Of a stretch of 36,779 bases of DNA, positions 25,433 to 35,300 are shown piece by piece. The stretch spans positions 1-36,779 of the forward strand of contig JAMOTK010000059.1 in the NCBI GenBank assembly GCA_027062365.1. Direction: 5' to 3'. Source of the DNA: Sulfurovum sp. Its GTDB lineage: Bacteria; Campylobacterota; Campylobacteria; Campylobacterales; Sulfurovaceae. The notes under the pieces were generated by a model. The model saw only the letters and a program-made list of their open reading frames with translations, had not been told where the DNA came from and did no database searches. The first letter of the stretch is position 1, and every line of letters begins with the position of its first letter. Made by a program: the position numbers and the translations under genes.

Positions 25433-25802
25433 ATATGACCTTTGCATCTAATATTTCTTGGGAATAAACAATAGCTTTATTATCTTTGTTTAATATTTCC
25501 ATTATATTAGAGGATTTTATTTTTTTGGGAGGAACATTCTTACCTAAAAATATTTGTTTCATCCAATAAGCATGTATTGCTCCAGCCTTCTTTTTGAGTA
25601 CCATTTTATAAAATTGTTTATATGACTTTTTATTATCATATATATCAACTTTATTACCTTTGAGTAAGGTTGTCTTTTTAAAATATAGATTTTTTATTTC
25701 TTGAAGTGTAATCGTTGTGATGGGGCTAGTATGAGAAACATAAATTTTCATATTAGAGAAAATAAGAGTAGTTAAACAAGTAAATATTATCAATAGTTTC
25801 AT
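25419..25802 (-). CDS. small PstS-like periplasmic substrate-binding protein
   Basis: At 127 residues it has an N-terminal signal peptide (MKLLIIFTCLTTLIFS). The body resembles half of a phosphate-type binding protein: ITTITLQEIKNLYFKKTTLL, KVDIYDNKKSYKQFYKMVLK, KAGAIHAYWMKQIFLGKNVP and IVYSQEILDAKVIYV. Such 'PBP-like' small proteins lie beside porin and cyclic-di-GMP genes in several proteobacteria. It may act as a signal receptor rather than a transporter part, since no ABC permease is near. It is first in a three-gene operon. Confidence 0.7.
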   Translation of the reverse strand: MKLLIIFTCLTTLIFSNMKIYVSHTSPITTITLQEIKNLYFKKTTLLKGNKVDIYDNKKSYKQFYKMVLKKKAGAIHAYWMKQIFLGKNVPPKKIKSSNIMEILNKDNKAIVYSQEILDAKVIYVHP

Positions 25803-25835
25803 CTTGCGAATATACCTTATTATTTAATATCCAAA

Positions 25836-25841
25836 ATTATA
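25836..25841 (-). promoter_or_regulatory. -10 box of the binding protein-porin-HD-GYP operon
   Basis: Minus-strand TATAAT lies 33 bases upstream of the ATG. AAGG is present as the ribosome binding site. No clear -35. Confidence 0.4.
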
Positions 25842-25892
25842 TCAATATTTTTAAACAATATAGCTGAATATAATATCTATTTATTCTTTTCT

Positions 25893-27089
25893 CTACTTCA
25901 CTCTAAACCAATTGGCTTTTTCTTTATAGAGGTAGTCTAGCTTCATGTGGTGTAAGTCTAAGATACTTTTGACGATATATAGTCCCAATCCTAACCCTTG
26001 TTTAGAGGTATGAAAAGGCTCAAAATAGTGGGGTAAAGGTTCTTTTAGGGCTTCTCCTAGGTTCATTATCTCTATGCTGTTTTTTGATATGATGACGGTA
26101 ATATGCTTGTCTATGCTATATTTTAGTGCATTATCTAGTAAATTTTTGATGACTAAGGTAAAGAGTTCAAAATCTACTTCTACAAGATAATCTTCTTCTA
26201 TTTCTACGTTGATAAGTCGTGTAGGATTGTCTATCATCAGCATATCTATACTGGTCTCTAATAAGTCCGTCATTTTGTAGGTTTTGAAGGAAAGGTCAAA
26301 GTTTTTAGAAGTGATTTTTTCTATCTTAGCAAACTCGTCTATGAGTAGGTTGAGCCTTTCAAAAATACTATGCATACGCATTTTATTTTTCTCATTAGGG
26401 AGCATCTCTGCTACTAGTCTACCTTTGGCTATGGGGGTTTTGAGTTCGTGCATGATGGTACGTAAGAACAGTTGCCTAGACTGTAGTAGCTCTCGTATCA
26501 TGGTGACAGCATGGTCAAATTCGTTGGCTACTTCGGCTATCTCATCTTCTTTGTCACTTTTACAGTCTATCTCTAGGTTACCTTCTGAAAATGTTTGTAT
26601 CTTTTTTTTGAGTTCTGAGAGGGGCTTGAGACTTTTCATTATCCATAAGTATAGCAATACGATGAGAAAAAAGATAGTCGAAAATATCAAAGCACTCTTT
26701 AGAGGGAATTTGGGTTTATTTTTGTTTTCTAATATCAGTTTAAATCTATCATTATTGATGATAATAATACGTTTGAGATGATAGGTATCTACGGCGTAGC
26801 GTTGAAGTTCATCTTTCTCTTTGTCTTTAAAAAACCTTTCTATCTGTATGACCATACCTTTGTCTGTGATAAGAGAGACATTTTGGGCATCAAGATAGGC
26901 TTTATCTATCTTGCCATGTTTGAGATAGTAGGTGTAAAGGTAGTGAGAAATAGCGTGTTCTTGTGCGATATTTCTCTCTTCTGTTTTGGCATGGTCATAC
27001 TTGATAGAAAAGATAAACAATGCCACCAATAGTAATAAGGTAAGAAAGAATACAAGCCTAATTTTAGAGCGTAAAGAGGTAATTATCAT
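25893..27089 (-). CDS. sensor histidine kinase (ArsS-like)
   Basis: A 398-residue membrane kinase: TM1 (about 10-28), periplasmic sensor (30-128), TM2 (131-151), HAMP (152-205), H-box FLRTIMHELKTPIAKGRL (His214), N-box NLLDNALKYS, and GLGLGLYIVKSI as the G box. The overall layout matches the ArsS family of Campylobacterota, whose Helicobacter member is an acid sensor; the actual stimulus here is unknown. It overlaps the response regulator gene by 4 bases, so the two are co-translated as a pair. Confidence 0.88.
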   Translation of the reverse strand: MIITSLRSKIRLVFFLTLLLLVALFIFSIKYDHAKTEERNIAQEHAISHYLYTYYLKHGKIDKAYLDAQNVSLITDKGMVIQIERFFKDKEKDELQRYAVDTYHLKRIIIINNDRFKLILENKNKPKFPLKSALIFSTIFFLIVLLYLWIMKSLKPLSELKKKIQTFSEGNLEIDCKSDKEDEIAEVANEFDHAVTMIRELLQSRQLFLRTIMHELKTPIAKGRLVAEMLPNEKNKMRMHSIFERLNLLIDEFAKIEKITSKNFDLSFKTYKMTDLLETSIDMLMIDNPTRLINVEIEEDYLVEVDFELFTLVIKNLLDNALKYSIDKHITVIISKNSIEIMNLGEALKEPLPHYFEPFHTSKQGLGLGLYIVKSILDLHHMKLDYLYKEKANWFRVK

Positions 27090-27739
27090 ACGAGCTTGTA
27101 GCCTACACCTCGCACGGCTTGGATACGTTTATTGTTCCCTAGCTTGGTACGAATTTTGGAGATAATGACATCTAAACTTTTGCCTTGTGAGTCTATGCTC
27201 ATGGTACCAGCTGTATTGATAATCTGTTCACGTGACTGGGTAATGCCTTGATTTTTGACAAGAAGGTTGAGTACTTCAAACTCAGCAGGAGTCAAAGAGA
27301 GGGCATTGCCCAAAAAGTAAAGGGTATCCCCTTTGAGTTCAAAATCCCCTTTAGGAGCAGAGAGTTTATTCTCTTTAGATTTTGAATAGCGTCTAAGTAG
27401 TGACATGATACGAGCATACATCTCTTTGGGGTCATACGGTTTAGGTAGGTAGTCATCAGCACCTATGGCTAATGCCTCTACCTTATCATTGATATCCGAA
27501 CGTGCAGAAGAGATAATGACAGGTATATCATACTTTCGCATCACTTCTTCACAGACTTCAAGTCCATCCATACCAGGAAGTGTGAGGTCTAGTATGAGCA
27601 AATCATACTTTTTTACTCCAGCACTTAGCCCTAGATAAGGGTCTTCAAAATTGGTCACTTTTATATCATACTGAGCCAAATACTCTGAGAGTAATTCTGC
27701 AAATTCTGGGTCATCTTCAATCATAAGTATATTTACCAT
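27086..27739 (-). CDS. OmpR-family response regulator (ArsR-like)
   Basis: At 217 residues it has a receiver domain with acidic pocket E8-D9-D10, phosphoacceptor D51 (LILDLTLPGMDG), and K100 in DDYLPKPYD. A C-terminal OmpR/PhoB winged helix follows (LTPAEFEVLNLLVKNQGITQ, IISKIRTKLG, IQAVRGVGYKLV). It is partner of the overlapping histidine kinase. It has its own promoter, with TATAAT on the minus strand at 27761-27766 and AAGGAG before the ATG. Confidence 0.92.
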   Translation of the reverse strand: MVNILMIEDDPEFAELLSEYLAQYDIKVTNFEDPYLGLSAGVKKYDLLILDLTLPGMDGLEVCEEVMRKYDIPVIISSARSDINDKVEALAIGADDYLPKPYDPKEMYARIMSLLRRYSKSKENKLSAPKGDFELKGDTLYFLGNALSLTPAEFEVLNLLVKNQGITQSREQIINTAGTMSIDSQGKSLDVIISKIRTKLGNNKRIQAVRGVGYKLV

Positions 27740-27760
27740 AAGAGAGACTCCTTTTTTAAA

Positions 27761-27766
27761 ATTATA
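27761..27766 (-). promoter_or_regulatory. -10 box of the two-component operon
   Basis: Minus-strand TATAAT, about 22 bases upstream of the response-regulator ATG. A TTGATT lies 19 bases further upstream, which is wide spacing for a -35. Confidence 0.45.
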
Positions 27767-27800
27767 GTAGCTAAAGGTTAATTGAAATCAAATGTTACGT

Positions 27801-28616
27801 TTAGGACAGACTAAATGCCTTTTGCATCCATGGTTTTATCTCATTAAACGTATAGCGATACTCACTAAAATGTTCAAAGGCAATAATCCCTTGATACAGT
27901 AGCATATCAGAGCCATCTTTGGTAGGCTTTTTATAGCTTTTGGCAAGTTTGAGAAACGGAGTCTCTTTGCCATAGATGACATCGACACAGGCTTTGCTAA
28001 GAGGCATAAGAACATTTAATATCTCTTTAGGAGCAGGGAGGTTTTCATCTTCTAACCCTGCTGAGGTCATGTTGATGATGAGGTCATACGCTTTTGAGGA
28101 GAAGTCTGTAGAGAGAAATGCTTCAAAGGTATAGGTCTCAAATCCATCGGCTTTATACTTCTCTAGTCGAGCTTGACTACGATTGAGTAGTGTCACTTCA
28201 TAGCCCTCATCACGCAAGAGTCTTGAAGTCGATTGAGCCGTACCACCAGCACCCAAAAAAAGAACTGTTTTGACTTCTGTAAATTCTGAAATGGCTTTAA
28301 GAAACCCTGGGGCATCGGTATTGTAGCCATAGAGTTTCCCCTCACGCTCTACAATAGTATTGACCACCCCAATTTTTTGGGCAAAAGGGTCAAGTATATC
28401 ACAGGCATTAAAAGCAGACTCTTTATGAGGTACGGTAATGTTTATACCTTTTAGCCCAAGAGCAAAAAACATCTCTTTGAGTCTCTCCCCATTGGCTAAA
28501 AGATAACGCGTATAACAAGCATCTATCCCCAATCCACGAAAGGCTAAATTGTGCATAAGAGGAGACTTAGAGTGAGAAACAGGATTTCCAAAGAGGGCAA
28601 AAAGTGATTTTGACAT
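27801..28616 (-). CDS. aroE: shikimate dehydrogenase
   Basis: It reduces 3-dehydroshikimate with NADPH. Family motifs: FGNPVSHSKSPLMHN at the N-terminus, catalytic lysine K65 in NITVPHKE, aspartate D101 in GYNTDAPGF, the nucleotide loop FLGAGGTAQS and NRSQAR, and GSDMLLYQGIIAFE at the end. At 271 residues the length is normal. It is divergent from dnaE. With the DAHP synthase at 21449 it is the second shikimate-pathway gene in the window, though not in the same operon. Confidence 0.95.
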   Translation of the reverse strand: MSKSLFALFGNPVSHSKSPLMHNLAFRGLGIDACYTRYLLANGERLKEMFFALGLKGINITVPHKESAFNACDILDPFAQKIGVVNTIVEREGKLYGYNTDAPGFLKAISEFTEVKTVLFLGAGGTAQSTSRLLRDEGYEVTLLNRSQARLEKYKADGFETYTFEAFLSTDFSSKAYDLIINMTSAGLEDENLPAPKEILNVLMPLSKACVDVIYGKETPFLKLAKSYKKPTKDGSDMLLYQGIIAFEHFSEYRYTFNEIKPWMQKAFSLS

Positions 28617-28644
28617 GAATAAGCAGTGCCTTGTTTTTTTGTTT

Positions 28645-28684
28645 ATTATAGCATATCGTATTTAAAGTAATTTTAGGCTATATT
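28645..28684. promoter_or_regulatory. divergent promoters aroE / dnaE
   Basis: A leftward TATAAT (plus-strand ATTATA 28645-28650) lies upstream of aroE and a rightward TATATT (28679-28684) upstream of dnaE. Both lack strong -35 boxes. Confidence 0.45.
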
Positions 28685-28710
28685 ATCTTTTACTAACGCA
28701 AAGGTACATC

Positions 28711-31700
28711 ATGTCAGAAGAACCAAAATATACCCCTCAATTTACACACTTACATCTCCATACAGAATATTCACTTTTAGATGGGGCTAACAAGATAAAA
28801 GAGTTGGCCAAGAAGATAAAAGCACAGGGGATGACCTCTGTGGCTATGACCGACCATGGGAATATGTTTGGTACAATAGACTTTTATAATACAATGCGAA
28901 AAGAGGGTATCAAGCCTATTATTGGTATGGAAGCATACGTGCATAATCAAAAAGAGTTGGGAGATAAGTCTGTGCGTCAGCGTTTTCATCTTTGTTTGTA
29001 TGCCAAAAATGACGCAGGGTATAAAAATTTGATGTACCTCTCTTCCCAAGCATATATCAAAGGGTTTTATTATTATCCTCGTATCAATTGGGATTTACTC
29101 AAAGAAAATTCTGAAGGGCTTATCTGTTCTTCTGCTTGTTTACAAGGAGAAATCAACTGGAATTTAAATCTTTCTGAACGTAATCTAAAAGGTGGAGCAA
29201 AAGGCTATGACGAAGCCAAACGTGTGGCTTTAAAATATAAAGAAGTATTTGGGGATGATTTTTATCTCGAACTCATGCGTCATGGCATAGGAGACCAATA
29301 CCGTATAGACAAACAAATTATACAGCTTTCACAAGAGACTGGTATCAAAATTATTGCTACAAATGATACGCATTATACCGTACAAAAAGATGCCGATGCA
29401 CATGAGGCTTTTATGTGTATTGCAATGAATAAACTCTATGATGACCCCAACCGTTTGCGTCACTCCGTGCATGAATTTTATGTCAAGTCTCCAGAGCAGA
29501 TGGCAGTACTTTTTGCTGATATTCCTGAAGCACTTGAAAATACACAAGAGATAGCCGATAAGTGTAATGTAGAGATAAAACTAGGAGACCCAACCCCTCC
29601 CAATTTTAAATTTGCAAGAGAGAGGGCAAGAGAGTCCAACATCGTGATGCCTTTTCCTGATGTAGAGTATTCACTCGAAAATGATATAGTCCTTTTTATA
29701 GAGGAATCCAAAAGAGGACTAGAAAAACGTTTGGAGATTGTCCCTGCTGAAAAACATACAGAGTATAGAGATAGGCTCAAAGTAGAAATGGACATTATCA
29801 ATTCTATGAAATTTCCTGGGTATATGCTCATTGTTTGGGATTTTGTGGATGAAGCAAAAAAGATGGGAATCCCCGTAGGGCCTGGGCGTGGATCAGCTGC
29901 TGGTTCGCTTGTGGCGTATTCTTTGGGGATTACGGATATTGACCCTCTTCCTTATGGATTGCTTTTTGAGAGATTTCTCAATCCTGAGCGTGTGAGTATG
30001 CCTGATATTGATATGGACTTTTGTCAAGCGAGACGGCAAGAGATTTTAGATTATGTGGTAGATAAATATGGACGGCACAATGTGGCTCAGATTATCACTT
30101 TTGGTAAGCTTTTGGCAAAAGGGGTGATACGTGATGTAGCAAGAGTATTAGACATGCCATACTCTAAAGCTGATGCAATGGCAAAACTTATCCCTGATGA
30201 ACTGGGAATTGACCTCAAAGGCTCTTATGAAAAAGAACCAAAGATTGCAGAGTTATTAGCACGTGATGACCAAGCCAAACGTACATGGGAGTACGCTTTA
30301 GCCTTAGAAGGGCTTAACAGAAATGCAGGTACTCACGCAGCAGGAGTGGTTATCTCCAATGAGCCTTTATGGCAAAAAACACCTCTTTTTAAACCCACAG
30401 GGCTTGATACTCTAGCAACGCAGTATTCTGGTAAGTATGTAGAAGATGTGGATTTGATTAAGTTTGACTTTTTGGGTCTTAAGACACTTACCGTGATAGA
30501 AGAAGCCTTACAGCTTGTAGAACGCCGTCATGGTAAACGTATCAACTTTGTAGAAGAAAATATCGATGATAAAGCAGTTTATGATTATATCGGACAAGGC
30601 GATACCCTAGGACTTTTTCAGATAGAATCAGCAGGGATGCAAGACTTAGCTAAGAAGCTAAAGCCTGATGGGTTTGAAGATGTCATTGCCATGTTGGCAC
30701 TGTATCGTCCTGGTCCTATGGAATCAGGAATGGTAGATGATTTTGTCGAGCGTAAGCATGGACGAGCCAAAATCGTCTATATGTTTCCAGAACTTGAAGA
30801 AATTCTCAAACCTACCTATGGGGTCATTGTTTACCAAGAGCAAGTGATGCAGATTGTACAGACTATCGGTGGATTTTCACTCGGTGGAGCAGATTTAGTA
30901 CGTCGTGGTATGGGTAAAAAAGATCAAGAATTATTGGACAAGCTCAAAAATGAATTTGTAGAAGGTGCTATCAAAAATGGCTTTGATGGTAGATTATCAG
31001 GAGAATTGTTTGATTTGATTTTAAAATTTGCAGGGTATGGATTTAATAAATCTCACTCAGCAGCGTATGCGATGATTACTTTTTATACCTCGTATTTGAA
31101 GCACTATTATCCTACAGAATTTATGGCTGCTATCTTGACACTAGAGAAAAACAATACCGATAAAGTCGTGCGTTACGTTGATGAGGTCAAACGCATGGGT
31201 ATGAAACTATTGCCACCTGATATTAACCGTTCTGGCTTGGTGTTTGAAGCACTAAGTATAGATGGTGAAGAGGTGGTAATGTTTGGTATGGGTGCATTAA
31301 AAGGAGCAGGGGAGATTGCTATTGCGTCAATGATTACAGCTAGAGGAGAGACTGCTTTTCATGATATGTCAGACTTTGTCTCACGTATAGACTCTAGCAA
31401 GGTCAACAAAAGAGTGATAGAAACACTGATTAAAGCAGGGGCATTTGATAGCTTTGGTCACTCTCGAAAAGCGATGCTCTCTCAGCTAGAAGAGATTGTA
31501 GATATGGCAAAAAAGGCAGGAGAAGCTAGAAAACAAGCTGTCAATTCTCTTTGGGGTGATGATGAAGAGATGACATCTGTTAGCATAGAAATATCTGCTA
31601 TAGAAGAGTTTGAATCTATGGAAATACTAGAGATGGAAAAAGAGTCTTTAGGCTTTTATGTATCAGGACATCCTTTAGATAAATACCGAGAAACCTTAGA

Positions 31701-32280
31701 TGAGATTTCGTATACACTTAGTTCTGAAATAGAAGATTTAGCCGATGGCTCACAAGCAATGTTTATAGGTAAAATAGAAAATATCACAGAAAAAATATCT
31801 AAAAAAGGCAATAAATTTGGTATAGCCAATATCATGGACTTACACGGAAACATAGAATTAATGCTTTTTGAAAGCCGTCTTAAAGAACTTGAAGAAGATT
31901 TTGATTTGACTAAGCCTATTGCTTTTAAAGTAAAGATTACCAAAGATGGTGACTTTACACGTATGAATATTCTCAAAATTTCTAATATTAAAGAAGCAAA
32001 AAAAACGAAAATAAAAGTAGAAAAAGAGATAAAAGAAATTATTGAAGTTGACCAACCTCCACTTATCTTAGCCCTCAATCTTATGCCTGATGCTAAGGTA
32101 GTAGAAGCATTGCTTTGTTTGGTAGAAAAATATCCAGGGAAAAGACCTTTGGAACTTCATATCAAAAGTAAACTAGCAGATGTTATTATCGAATCTAAGT
32201 ATAAAGTAAATGATTTGATGTTAGCAGAAGCAAAAGAATTAGGCATTTATATGGAAGAGAGCTTAGTAGGAGTGGAGTGA
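28711..32280 (+). CDS. dnaE: DNA polymerase III alpha subunit
   Basis: This is the replicative polymerase. At 1189 residues it has an N-terminal PHP domain (HLHLHTEYSLLDGANKIKEL, AMTDHGNMFG), then the C-family polymerase core with VGPGRGSAAGSLVAY, catalytic aspartates in MPDIDMDF, NAGTHAAGVVIS, LALYRPGPMESGM and FNKSHSAAYAMI. A late helix-hairpin-helix region (RVIETLIKAGAFDSFG) and an OB fold (IGKIENITEKISKKGNKFGI) complete it. AAGG precedes the ATG. The PHP acidic/His residues are kept, so proofreading-type metal binding there is possible. Confidence 0.96.
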   Translation: MSEEPKYTPQFTHLHLHTEYSLLDGANKIKELAKKIKAQGMTSVAMTDHGNMFGTIDFYNTMRKEGIKPIIGMEAYVHNQKELGDKSVRQRFHLCLYAKNDAGYKNLMYLSSQAYIKGFYYYPRINWDLLKENSEGLICSSACLQGEINWNLNLSERNLKGGAKGYDEAKRVALKYKEVFGDDFYLELMRHGIGDQYRIDKQIIQLSQETGIKIIATNDTHYTVQKDADAHEAFMCIAMNKLYDDPNRLRHSVHEFYVKSPEQMAVLFADIPEALENTQEIADKCNVEIKLGDPTPPNFKFARERARESNIVMPFPDVEYSLENDIVLFIEESKRGLEKRLEIVPAEKHTEYRDRLKVEMDIINSMKFPGYMLIVWDFVDEAKKMGIPVGPGRGSAAGSLVAYSLGITDIDPLPYGLLFERFLNPERVSMPDIDMDFCQARRQEILDYVVDKYGRHNVAQIITFGKLLAKGVIRDVARVLDMPYSKADAMAKLIPDELGIDLKGSYEKEPKIAELLARDDQAKRTWEYALALEGLNRNAGTHAAGVVISNEPLWQKTPLFKPTGLDTLATQYSGKYVEDVDLIKFDFLGLKTLTVIEEALQLVERRHGKRINFVEENIDDKAVYDYIGQGDTLGLFQIESAGMQDLAKKLKPDGFEDVIAMLALYRPGPMESGMVDDFVERKHGRAKIVYMFPELEEILKPTYGVIVYQEQVMQIVQTIGGFSLGGADLVRRGMGKKDQELLDKLKNEFVEGAIKNGFDGRLSGELFDLILKFAGYGFNKSHSAAYAMITFYTSYLKHYYPTEFMAAILTLEKNNTDKVVRYVDEVKRMGMKLLPPDINRSGLVFEALSIDGEEVVMFGMGALKGAGEIAIASMITARGETAFHDMSDFVSRIDSSKVNKRVIETLIKAGAFDSFGHSRKAMLSQLEEIVDMAKKAGEARKQAVNSLWGDDEEMTSVSIEISAIEEFESMEILEMEKESLGFYVSGHPLDKYRETLDEISYTLSSEIEDLADGSQAMFIGKIENITEKISKKGNKFGIANIMDLHGNIELMLFESRLKELEEDFDLTKPIAFKVKITKDGDFTRMNILKISNIKEAKKTKIKVEKEIKEIIEVDQPPLILALNLMPDAKVVEALLCLVEKYPGKRPLELHIKSKLADVIIESKYKVNDLMLAEAKELGIYMEESLVGVE

Positions 32281-32342
32281 TAGATTTTTACTTTTTCATT
32301 TTCATTTTTACTTTTTATAGTTAAGGTATAGCTACTTATTCT

Positions 32343-32365
32343 ACCACTGCAATCAATGCAGTGGT
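32343..32365. terminator. terminator hairpin between convergent dnaE and surface-protein genes
   Basis: ACCACTGCA pairs perfectly with TGCAGTGGT around the loop ATCAA, followed by a moderately T-rich tail (TATCTTAC). It stands between two convergent stops, so it may serve both genes. Confidence 0.75.
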
Positions 32366-32377
32366 TATCTTACAAAA

Positions 32378-35300
32378 TTATTTTTTTAAATAAAGTTCTT
32401 CTTTTCTCACATAGTAGAGTCCGATTAATCCAGTGAGGAACATCAATATAAAGAGACTCCAATTTCCTAGAGTATCTCCACTATCCGAACGTGTACCCTC
32501 AACCATGATTACTTTGGTTTTGGTAACAACATCTCCTGAAATATCTATGATAGTATAGGTAAATGAATCTTCTCCACTATACCCACTATCTGCTGTATAC
32601 CTTAGTACATCATCACTAAGGTCAAACTCTGTACCACCATTATCAAGTGTTACCACACCATGGCTAGGTTGGGTAAATGATATGAGTTGTTCTCCTTCTG
32701 CTAGTACATCTAAAGTGACTCCTGTACCGTACACAATTTGTGGTACAAGTATATTACTTGTTCTAGTAATTAGATTACCATTACTATCTATGACAGTATA
32801 GGTAAATGAATCTTCTCCTACATAGCCTTTATCTGCTACATAGATAAGAATATCATCACTTGTATCATTTGGCGTACCTCTATCATCAAGAGTCACTGTA
32901 CCATGTGCAGGTTGGCTAAATGAAACCAAGTTTTCTCCTGCTAAAAGAGGGTTAATAGCCACACCATCCACACCTGATACTATATGTCCAGGGGTTGGAG
33001 TCGGCGTCGGCGTCGGCGTTGGAGTCGGCGTTGGCGTTGGTGTCGGAGTTGGCGTCGGTGTAGCTCTTGGATTATTTACGCTTGTCGTATCTCCACCTAC
33101 ATCTGTCGCTGGGTTGTCTGTATTGACAGATTCATTTAAATCTACGATACCATCACCATCATCATCCCAATATCCAATACCTTGATTTTCTACACTTTCA
33201 ATATCTGCTGGTACAGTGGTACGGAAGATGATGACTACTTCATTGTTGGCAGTCTCTTCTGTACTCAATCCAAAGTCTGCTGCAATCTGACCATTCCAAA
33301 TCACTTTTCTTTGTACATCATCATAGAAACATCCTGTGCCATTGCCATCTGTAGTAGAAGTACCTCTTGCTTCACAGCTGAGTGAACCTGTTATAAATGT
33401 AAGATTACTACTGAGTGGGTCTTCTACATGGACATTCATCGCTCGTACATTTCCATCATTAATCCAAACCATTTTCCACTCAATTTCAGGCCATCCACCC
33501 GCATTGGCAATTTTCAAGGCACTTGGAGGGTCAAAAACGTTGGAGAATGATGCCACTTCAACAAAATCATTTCCTCTATCTGTTTCCCCTACATCTATCG
33601 TACCTGATATAGAGTTTGTAATATTGTTGTCAGGCTTATCATTATCATCTCCACCTTCATTTTCACTCACATTATCAAAGTTTGTTGGTTGTATTTCTAC
33701 AGCGATATAATCCCCTGTTGGTAGATTGCTAAATGTATAATTTCCATCGCTATTGGTGGTAGTTGTACCTACAAGCACACCATCACTGTTATTTCCATCT
33801 CCATTAGGGTCGGTATAAAGTTTTATCGTAACATTAGCAAAGTTACTGTCTCCAATATTATCATAATCAGTATCTTCACCGACATGACCTGTCCAAATAC
33901 CTGGGATAAAGAACCCAAAGTCAACGCTCATATTTCCATTATTATCATCAGCACTATCTTGGTTATCCCCATTGTTAGATACATTACTATCTTCATTGAT
34001 TGGTTCAGCATTATTATCTAATTTTATGATACCAGAAGTATAAATACTCCCTGATGATGTAGCAATATTTGAGTCATTGTCTACATCGGTATTGGCATCG
34101 ATGACTTGTACCAAAGAAGGACTATACGTAGCCACTATGGTACTCATATCAATCTGTACTTTATACTCACCTACCAATAAATTGTCAAAGAAGTAGGTAC
34201 CATTGGCATCTGTAATTTGTGGTGCTATACCTACCACTGCTGATCCATTGACTTCAAGGAGTGTAACGGTTGCTCCCATGATGCCTGATTCATTCGATTC
34301 TTGTTGTCCATTACCATTGCGATCATCCCATACTAAAGACCCAAGACTTACGACCGAGGCTATATAGTGACTAGGGTCAGTATCATTGACATCTGCTCCA
34401 GATGGAGGTTTACCAATAACTGTAGCAATATTTTTATATTCACCCAATACAGCAATACCTGTTAATGTACACGTCATAGACTCTCCTACTACCAACGAAG
34501 GCTTAGGACAAGGTACAGGTCCTTCCTTATCATCGGTTAAGGTTACATTTAATTCTACATTTCCTGTGTTGCTTACGAGGTAAGTCCATGTAATATTATC
34601 ATCTTTATTTAGTATAATTGCATCAGATAGATAATCTGCATCTACGCCATTGGTAGATTTCTCGACATCTATTGCTGGAGATTCTATGATGATAGGAATT
34701 ACTTTATAGTGACTTGGATCATTGTCAGTTACAGTAGAATGATTGATAACATCTATGCCTGTAACGGTGGCTATATTTTCATAATCACCTAGGGAAGCTA
34801 TCCCATTCTTATCTGTACAGAGCATAGATTCACCTACATTTAATGTAGCCTTAGGACAGGTAACATTGCCTTCTATATCATCAATTACTTTCACGTTACT
34901 TAGATTTACATCTCCTATGTTTCTTACACGATATGACCAAATGACAGCGTTCCCAAGGTTTAAGACCACGGCATTGACTGCATCATCTGCATCTACACCA
35001 TTGGTTGCTTTTTCTACATCTATAGCAGGTGCTGTGATAACAGGTAATGGCACAGTATAGTGACTAGGATCGGTATCATATAGTTTTGCACCATTTGGTA
35101 TCGTGGCTTCAATGGTAGCAATATTTTCATAATCTCCAGGTACGGCTGTTCCTGCATGTGTACAGAGCATCGATGCACCCACTGCTAATGTAGTAGAAGC
35201 ACAAGTGATTTGTCCTTCTTTGTCATCTGTTAAGTTTAGGTCATGTAAAGTAAGATTTCCTGTATTGTTTATCTCATACGTCCATGTTATCGCATCATTA

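Noticed and set aside
29478-29831. 117-codon leftward frame inside dnaE
   Set aside because: Antisense to conserved polymerase sequence; serine/leucine-rich composition typical of a shadow frame.
32990-33061. Phase-variation switch from the repeat array
   Set aside because: The unit is 6 bases, so gain or loss keeps the reading frame; only length would vary.
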